Positions 7,902 to 11,830 of a DNA stretch of 11,830 bases are shown here, in pieces. The DNA lies in contig USNU01000018.1 in the NCBI GenBank assembly GCA_900556095.1, positions 1 through 11,830 of the forward strand. The letters run 5' to 3'. Within the stretch, counting starts at the first letter, position 1; each line of letters starts with the position of its first letter. A program made the translations under genes and the position numbers. The notes under the pieces are model-generated. The model was not told where the DNA came from. It worked only from the letters and a program-made list of their open reading frames with translations, and searched no databases. Source of the stretch: an uncultured Bacteroidales bacterium (GTDB lineage: Bacteria; Bacteroidota; Bacteroidia; Bacteroidales; Paludibacteraceae).

Positions 7902-8737
7902 TGCAAACGCTCTAATATAGAATAGAGGTCTTCCTCGCCGTTGAAGAATATAGTCAGTCTGCCGTCGGCAATCTTCACTTTCCTGCCGATAGCCTCACCG
8001 AGTTGCTGCTCTAATTGCAAATACTGCGGGTTGCTCTCTTTCTTGGCAACTTTTGTTTTTGCGGGTTTGGGTTTGTCCTCGCTGACCAACTGCTCCACCT
8101 TGCGTACGGATAGCCCTTCGGAGAGGATACGCTGATAGAGGTCCAGTTGCTGCTCTGTGGATTGAGAGCCGAGAATAGCACGGGCGTGCCCCATATCAAT
8201 CTTTTTCTCTTTGATACCCATCTGTATCTCTGCCGGCAGTTTGAGCAGACGCAGATAGTTCGCTACGGTAGCACGTTTCTTGCCTACACGCTCCGACATT
8301 CGCTCCTGTGTCAGTTGGTACTCGTCCATAAGTCGTTGATAAGCAAGTGCTATCTCGATAGCATCCAAGTCTTCACGTTGGATATTCTCGATGAGTGCCC
8401 ATTCCATTACCTGCTCATCTTTGGCGGTTCGGATATAGGCGGGAATGGAGTTGAGTCCTGCCATCTTTGACGCACGGAAACGGCGCTCTCCTGCAATAAT
8501 CATATAGGTGCCGTCGTCGTTCTTGCGTAGCGTGATAGGCGATATAACGCCGTGTTCGCGAATCGAATCCGCCAATTCGGCAAGAGCGTCCTCATCAAAA
8601 TTACGGCGTGGCTGGTCGGGGTTGGCAACAATCTTGTTCAGTTCCACTTCACTGATACTGCTTCCGCCATTGGTGTCCACATGCGTGGTATCGATTAGGG
8701 CGTCCAAACCGCGCCCGAGTCCTGTCATTTTTTTCAT
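7898..8737 (-). CDS. parB: Chromosome-partitioning protein ParB (Spo0J)
   Basis: This is a 279-residue ParB, the CTP-dependent clamp that loads at parS sites near the origin and works with ParA and SMC in chromosome segregation. The N-terminus carries the usual GLGRGLDALI (6-15), the segment that in the family stimulates the ParA ATPase. The ParB/CTPase domain shows PDQPRRNFD (40-48), GERRFRA (83-89, nucleotide binding) and ENIQRED (117-123). The central helix-turn-helix (about 140-165, LTQERMSERVGKKRATVANYLRLL) binds parS. A Lys/Pro-rich linker (about 220-235) leads to the C-terminal dimerisation domain. The ATG at 8737 lies 10 nt after the parA stop; a second ATG three codons on is also possible. 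The 3' end overlaps the DUF5683 start by 4 nt. The gene is full length and intact, and chromosomal rather than plasmid-type by its neighbours. Confidence 0.97.
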   Translation of the reverse strand: MKKMTGLGRGLDALIDTTHVDTNGGSSISEVELNKIVANPDQPRRNFDEDALAELADSIREHGVISPITLRKNDDGTYMIIAGERRFRASKMAGLNSIPAYIRTAKDEQVMEWALIENIQREDLDAIEIALAYQRLMDEYQLTQERMSERVGKKRATVANYLRLLKLPAEIQMGIKEKKIDMGHARAILGSQSTEQQLDLYQRILSEGLSVRKVEQLVSEDKPKPAKTKVAKKESNPQYLQLEQQLGEAIGRKVKIADGRLTIFFNGEEDLYSILERLH

Positions 8738-8747
8738 AATGCGTATG

Positions 8748-9512
8748 TTATTGTTGGCGGCGGATTAGTTCCTTTGCCAGCGAGATATAATTTTGTGCGC
8801 CTTTGCTCTGCGGGTCATATTCCAGTACGGACATTCCGTGACTCGGTGCCTCGCTGAGTCGGACATTTCGTGAGATAACTGAGTTGAAAACCAAATCTCC
8901 GAAGTGGCGTTTTACCTCCTCATACACCTGATTGCTGAGACGCAGACGATTATCGTACATGGTAAGCAGGAAGCCCTCAATCTGCAACGATGGATTGAGT
9001 TTCGACTTGATAATCTTGATAGTGTTGAGCAGTTTGGCAATACCTTCGAGTGCAAAGAACTCGCACTGCACGGGGATTATCACGCTGTCGCTGGCGGTCA
9101 GGGCATTGACGGTAATCAGTCCGAGAGACGGAGAGCAGTCTATTAATATATAGTCATATTCAGAGCGCACTTGCGACAAGATATTCTTGAGCAGCGTCTC
9201 GCGGTTGTCGATATTGAGCATCTCTATCTCTGCGCCCACAAGGTCAATATGGCTCGGTATCAAAAAGAGGTTTTCCACCGATGTACTGACTACTGCCGTA
9301 TGCGGGTCTATCCCGTTGATAAGGCATTCGTAGATCGTATTCTCGAGGTCGCGTATCTCAATGCCTAAGCCCGATGAGGCGTTGGCCTGTGGGTCAGCGT
9401 CCACGAGAAGCACTTTCTTGTTTTGTTGTGCTAAGGCGGCAGCAAGGTTGATCGATGTTGTGGTCTTTCCTACACCACCTTTTTGGTTTGCCAATGAAAT
9501 AATCTTACTCAT
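8748..9512 (-). CDS. parA: Chromosome-partitioning ATPase ParA (Soj)
   Basis: This 254-residue ParA/Soj ATPase forms ATP-bound dimers on the nucleoid and is stimulated by ParB to move origins. The deviant Walker A KGGVGKTT is at 11-18 with the signature Lys11. The A' motif DADPQAN (38-44) and Walker B region IDCSPSLG (124-131) are complete. NVRLSEAPSHG near the C-terminus is typical of chromosomal Soj proteins. There is no N-terminal helix-turn-helix extension, which also argues for the short chromosomal type and against P1-type plasmid ParA. The ATG at 9512 overlaps the end of the GT9 gene by 8 nt, and parB starts 10 nt after the stop, so all three should be co-transcribed. No separate promoter for parA is obvious inside GT9. 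Confidence 0.97.
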   Translation of the reverse strand: MSKIISLANQKGGVGKTTTSINLAAALAQQNKKVLLVDADPQANASSGLGIEIRDLENTIYECLINGIDPHTAVVSTSVENLFLIPSHIDLVGAEIEMLNIDNRETLLKNILSQVRSEYDYILIDCSPSLGLITVNALTASDSVIIPVQCEFFALEGIAKLLNTIKIIKSKLNPSLQIEGFLLTMYDNRLRLSNQVYEEVKRHFGDLVFNSVISRNVRLSEAPSHGMSVLEYDPQSKGAQNYISLAKELIRRQQ

Positions 9513-10503
9513 ATATTCGTTTTATAATTTGTTCTGCATTGATGTCTCTGCACGCAAAATTGCGGTAGCGACAAGTGTTTGTGCCGTGGCACGTACATGG
9601 GCGACAGGCTATGCGGTCGAGTTGCACAATATCTTCTTTGTGCTGTTTCCACCCCATGAAACCGAGTTCCGGATGGGTGGCACACCAAACGCTGATGGCA
9701 CGTAGTCCGACCAATGAACTGAGATGCTGGTTGGCTGAATCCATACAAACCATACAATCCAAACGGCGCATCAGTTCCAACTCCTGCTCCAAAGGCAACC
9801 GCCCTGCCACACTTGTTGTACGTGGAAAAACGCTTGCCCATTGGCGAAGCATTTCGCACTCTATCTGTCCCGCTCCAAATAGGAATAGGCGTGTGTCAGC
9901 GTTTTCCGACAAGCGTGCGATTACCTCTTTCGTTACCTTGTACGGCAGCATATTCGATCTCGATTTGGCAAATGGTGCAATGCCAATCCATTTACCATGT
10001 TTCTCGCCGAATTGCTCCATTACCGCTTCTCGGGCGGGTTCGTTTACCGCCAAGGCGGTAAAACGGTCATCGCTCTCCAATCCCGCTTTTCGGAAAGCCG
10101 CCTGATATCGCTCGAACTCGGTAGGCAGCGATTTGGATAGTCGAAACCCGCAAACCGTGATGAGATGCTTTGTCCACCGCCCATAGTCCACGCTATAGGT
10201 GCGGCTTCCGCCTAAACGGAAAAGTACCCGTAGGAACCATGTACAAGGCACTTTTTGCAAGTCAATCACCACATCAACCGAGTACTGCCTTAGGTCGCGA
10301 TAGAGACGCACCAGACTCCTTATAGAGGGCGGTTCCGCCTCGTGAAAACGCACATTGGATAATCCATAGTACATAGCACTCAGGCGTTTCTTCGCTACCA
10401 CGATAAACTCGTCATCGGGGTGCATTGCGCTGACTGATGCTATGACAGGAACCGTCATAGCCACATTGCCGAGCGTGGAAAAACGCAGTACTAAATACGT
10501 CAT
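9505..10503 (-). CDS. Family 9 (heptosyltransferase-type) glycosyltransferase
   Basis: This is a 332-residue GT-B fold enzyme of the WaaC/WaaF family, which adds sugars to the lipid A core at the cytoplasmic side of the inner membrane. The N-terminus LVLRFSTLGNVAMTVPV (4-20) is the family's acceptor-binding loop; the usual Asp of 'GD' is Asn here (LGNV), as often in Bacteroidetes. The donor-binding half shows GIAPFAKS (174-181) and MDSANQHLSSLVG (254-266), with the conserved D-S-A-N-x-H-L pattern. The tail has clustered cysteines (300, 303, 305, 311, 318), a version of the CxPC...C...C ending common in this family. It is the first gene of the long train, with an AT-rich leader behind its ATG at 10503 and an 8-nt overlap with parA. 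True heptose use is not shown; Bacteroidetes members may transfer other sugars. Confidence 0.92.
   Translation of the reverse strand: MTYLVLRFSTLGNVAMTVPVIASVSAMHPDDEFIVVAKKRLSAMYYGLSNVRFHEAEPPSIRSLVRLYRDLRQYSVDVVIDLQKVPCTWFLRVLFRLGGSRTYSVDYGRWTKHLITVCGFRLSKSLPTEFERYQAAFRKAGLESDDRFTALAVNEPAREAVMEQFGEKHGKWIGIAPFAKSRSNMLPYKVTKEVIARLSENADTRLFLFGAGQIECEMLRQWASVFPRTTSVAGRLPLEQELELMRRLDCMVCMDSANQHLSSLVGLRAISVWCATHPELGFMGWKQHKEDIVQLDRIACRPCTCHGTNTCRYRNFACRDINAEQIIKRIYE
9814..9829. other. Possible parS-like site (ParB-binding candidate)
   Basis: The 16 bp TGTTGTACGTGGAAAA match the common bacterial parS consensus TGTTTCACGTGAAACA at 12 of 16 positions, including the central ACGTG. The site lies inside the GT9 gene, about 300 bp from the parA start, where parS sites are often found. 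It is imperfect in both half-sites, and no second copy of similar quality was found in the window, so it may be chance. Confidence 0.25.
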
Positions 10504-10577
10504 AATCTATAATCTATAGAACGTTAATTAAATATATAATTCCCATTCATTATCCGGTAATTCCGTTTCCCTTACTT

Positions 10578-10585
10578 CAAAATTA
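10578..10585 (-). promoter_or_regulatory. Candidate -7 element for the GT9-parA-parB train
   Basis: On the minus strand this reads TAATTTTG, matching the Bacteroidetes -7 consensus TAnnTTTG. Transcription would start near 10571 and give a leader of about 70 nt before the ATG at 10503. No TTG/TTTG box stands 19-21 nt upstream, so the match is half a promoter. It is the only such -7 match I found in the interval. Confidence 0.35.
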
Positions 10586-10640
10586 TATGGCTAATTTGTG
10601 GATAATTATATGTTTATCAGGTTTGCTTGTTTGATAAAGA

Positions 10641-10726
10641 ACACAAATAAAACTCACCTTATCGTGCGTATGGAAAAGTCGGGTGGATATCGGGTGGATA
10701 TGCTGTTCTTATGCCTTTATTTGTGT
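10641..10726. repeat. 11-bp perfect inverted repeat with a 64-nt loop
   Basis: ACACAAATAAA at 10641-10651 is the exact reverse complement of TTTATTTGTGT at 10716-10726. A second, mutually exclusive pairing exists: AAGAACA (10637-10643) with TGTTCTT (10704-10710), which shares bases with the first left arm. The structure lies just after the DUF4861 stop and before the next operon. It could act at the 3' end of the upper transcript or as a protein-binding pair. The arms are AT-rich, so a stable RNA hairpin with such a long loop is doubtful. Confidence 0.5.
10679..10700. repeat. Two tandem copies of an 11-bp unit
   Basis: TCGGGTGGATA occurs twice head to tail (10679-10689 and 10690-10700). It lies within the loop of the 11-bp inverted repeat and creates a GATATC palindrome near the joint. 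An 11-bp period is about one helical turn, so two adjacent protein sites on the same face are conceivable. A simple local duplication explains it equally well. Confidence 0.6.
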
Positions 10727-10733
10727 ATTTTTA

Positions 10734-11648
10734 TTATTGCAGCGTTTTTGCAAAATCGCGCACCGCCTCAAACCAACTCTCATCGGTAGGCATACGCTTT
10801 TCGCCGTCCGACCACTCACTCCAGCATGCACCGAAATAGTAGGTCAATGTGTCGCCTATGTGGTACTCACGCAGCGAGAGCAAACAGCCGTCTATTATCT
10901 CTTGGCGGGTGGCCTCCGGTGTGATAACCGCTACATAGTCACGTCCTTGCGAGGTCGAACCATTGTAGTCGAAGTTCATTTGCGCAGCCTGCTTATCCGA
11001 TAGTGCATCTTCGGCGTATGCAATAGCCCCGCATTTCGTACATTGCATCATGTTGTCAATCGTGTCGTGCAGATAAATACCGCCGCCTACATAGAGTTGC
11101 GGCAAGCGTATCTTGGTCGGGCAGTTCACCACTACATCGGCACGGTTGAGCATTTTGCCGGCTTCAGCGGTAATGGTAACAGAACCATTCATGATTTGCT
11201 CGCAAACCAACAGACTGTCATATATCAATTTGAATACCAATTTAGTAGGCGTCTGCTCCAATATTTCCCATGAGGAATAGGGCCCGCCAACATATAGGGT
11301 ACTATCTGCCACTACTGCAAGACCACCACAACCGACGGTGTGCGCCACTTTGTAGCAATCCAGACCTTTGCCGTAGTTGATATGGTAGGGCAAACCGAGA
11401 ACGTGCTCACGGTAGTAGAAACTATCCACTACCAACTCCGGTGATGCTTTGAGCCACAGATCCACGCCGTTAGACGGGTTCTCAGACAACAGAGCCGGTC
11501 CGTACATACGAAATGCAGCGTACTCGTTCTCCCAAGCAAAGTCGTCTTTGCGCTCAGGAACATAGCGTCCAAACACACGTGCCTGTTCGGTTGGCTGACA
11601 AGCAGCCAACACAAACAGACAAGCGATAAAATACAAGTATTTTTTCAT
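10734..11648 (-). CDS. DUF4861 family lipoprotein
   Basis: This 304-residue protein has a lipoprotein signal: a short basic start, a hydrophobic core and the lipobox LAAC with the acceptor Cys17. It should therefore be anchored in the periplasm or outer membrane. The mature part follows the DUF4861 pattern: GRYVPERKDDFAWEN (27-41), AFRMYGPAL (45-53), HINYGKGLDCYKV (89-101), GCGG (106-109) and a C-terminal YYFGACWSEW. The function of the family is unknown; it recurs in Bacteroidetes polysaccharide-utilisation contexts. The dehydrogenase ending 21 nt upstream is KduD-like, so a role in uronate or pectin-type glycan handling is reasonable inference. The ATG at 11648 is the only start that retains the signal. 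The gene is intact and ends in TAA. Confidence 0.88.
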   Translation of the reverse strand: MKKYLYFIACLFVLAACQPTEQARVFGRYVPERKDDFAWENEYAAFRMYGPALLSENPSNGVDLWLKASPELVVDSFYYREHVLGLPYHINYGKGLDCYKVAHTVGCGGLAVVADSTLYVGGPYSSWEILEQTPTKLVFKLIYDSLLVCEQIMNGSVTITAEAGKMLNRADVVVNCPTKIRLPQLYVGGGIYLHDTIDNMMQCTKCGAIAYAEDALSDKQAAQMNFDYNGSTSQGRDYVAVITPEATRQEIIDGCLLSLREYHIGDTLTYYFGACWSEWSDGEKRMPTDESWFEAVRDFAKTLQ

Positions 11649-11654
11649 AATCCT

Positions 11655-11672
11655 TAATTCATAATTGAATTA
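11655..11672. repeat. Small AT-rich palindrome between the dehydrogenase and DUF4861 genes
   Basis: TAATTCA and TGAATTA form 7-bp arms around the 4-base loop TAAT. The element covers the dehydrogenase stop codon and lies 6 nt upstream of the DUF4861 ATG. All-AT arms make a weak hairpin. It might slightly affect translation of the downstream gene, or it may be incidental in AT-rich spacer sequence. Confidence 0.35.
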
Positions 11673-11830
11673 TTCCGGTTGTTTGCCAATGTAGGCAAGG
11701 ATACCGCCGTCCACATAGAGAATATGACCGTTTACGGCGTCAGAGGCGTGCGAAGCAAGGAATACAGCGGGACCACCTAACTCACTCGGCTCCAACCAAC
11801 GCCCTGCAGGGGGCTTGGCACAGATAAATT
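11670..11830 (-). CDS. Short-chain dehydrogenase, KduD / gluconate 5-dehydrogenase-like (C-terminal 52 residues only)
   Basis: Only the last 52 codons and the TAA are in the window; the start lies beyond the right edge. The visible part is a typical classical SDR C-terminus: FICAKPPAGRWLEPSELGG, then AVFLASHASDAVNGHILYVDGG and ILAYIGKQPE. The last block closely resembles Bacteroidetes proteins annotated as gluconate 5-dehydrogenase or 2-dehydro-3-deoxy-D-gluconate 5-dehydrogenase (KduD). KduD uses NAD(H) in the cytoplasm to interconvert the keto sugars released from pectin and other uronate polymers. The catalytic Ser-Tyr-Lys and the Rossmann motif are not visible, so substrate choice is inferred. 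Co-transcription with the DUF4861 gene is likely from the 21-nt gap. Confidence 0.85.
   Translation of the reverse strand, partial: FICAKPPAGRWLEPSELGGPAVFLASHASDAVNGHILYVDGGILAYIGKQPE

Larger units (their letters stand above)
10504..10733. other. 230-bp gene-free interval between the DUF4861 gene and the GT9-parAB train
   Basis: No gene of convincing quality lies here. The GT9-proximal part (10504-10620) is strongly AT-rich and includes short near-repeats (TAATCTA twice at 10503-10516). The distal part holds an 11-bp inverted repeat and an 11-bp tandem duplication, listed separately. A 63-codon frame from a GTG at 10598 on the plus strand has a hydrophobic stretch, but it runs antisense into the end of the DUF4861 gene and I do not accept it. 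The interval must hold the terminator of the upper operon and the promoter of the lower one. No classic GC-rich hairpin with a T-run is visible. Confidence 0.6.

Noticed and set aside
9505..9567. Cysteine cluster at the end of GT9 as a new metal site
   Set aside because: A CxPC...C...C ending is common in family 9 glycosyltransferases, so it is not special to this protein.
9575..10105. 176-codon plus-strand open frame
   Set aside because: Antisense to the well-supported GT9 gene, with no recognisable domain or leader.
10598..10789. 63-codon plus-strand frame with a hydrophobic stretch
   Set aside because: GTG start, no plus-strand promoter, antisense into the end of the DUF4861 gene and across the repeat region. 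The hydrophobic run comes from T-rich spacer DNA.
1..11830. Insertion sequences, CRISPR arrays, tRNA or rRNA genes, phage genes
   Set aside because: No transposase or terminal repeats, no regularly spaced repeats, and no clover-leaf or rRNA-like segments were recognised anywhere in the window.

Overview
The window looks like a chromosomal segment of a Bacteroidetes bacterium, most likely order Bacteroidales. The evidence is the family content (DUF5683, DUF5672, DUF4861, a Bacteroidetes-type YfhO membrane protein), a textbook Bacteroides-type promoter (TTG, 20 nt, TATCTTTG) in front of ychF, and AT-rich leaders without clear Shine-Dalgarno sequences. Every gene I can support is on the minus strand, so the text below follows transcription, from high to low coordinates.

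Region 1 (11830-10734) holds the last 52 codons of a KduD/gluconate 5-dehydrogenase-like short-chain dehydrogenase, then a DUF4861 lipoprotein 21 nt later. This is probably the end of a uronate or polysaccharide utilisation operon. Region 2 (10733-10504) is a 230-bp gene-free interval with an 11-bp perfect inverted repeat, an 11-bp tandem duplication and one weak promoter candidate.

Region 3 (10503-1108) is one long, tightly packed gene train: GT9 glycosyltransferase, parA, parB, DUF5683, an MltD-like lytic transglycosylase with LysM, a small MerR regulator, a GT2 glycosyltransferase with C-terminal membrane helices, yfhO and DUF5672. Most junctions are overlaps or gaps of 0-11 nt, and three consecutive genes start with TTG, TTG and GTG. 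The train links chromosome segregation (ParAB), wall remodelling (MltD) and surface glycan synthesis (GT9, GT2, YfhO, DUF5672).

The last two genes are broken as given. yfhO shows a TGG-to-TAG type nonsense codon and at least two, probably four, single-base frameshifts. DUF5672 shows one +1 frameshift at a run of five G. The other reading frames in the window are clean, so the damage is confined to the distal end of the train. Either a surface-glycan module is decaying, or this 3.4-kb stretch is badly sequenced.

Region 4 (1107-1) holds the ychF promoter and ychF, which runs off the left edge after 329 codons.

I do not see a convincing undescribed system. The points most worth following are the concentrated gene decay, the resemblance of the GT2-YfhO pair to three-component glycosylation systems, the chain of coupled non-ATG starts, and the structured intergenic region at 10.5-10.7 kb.
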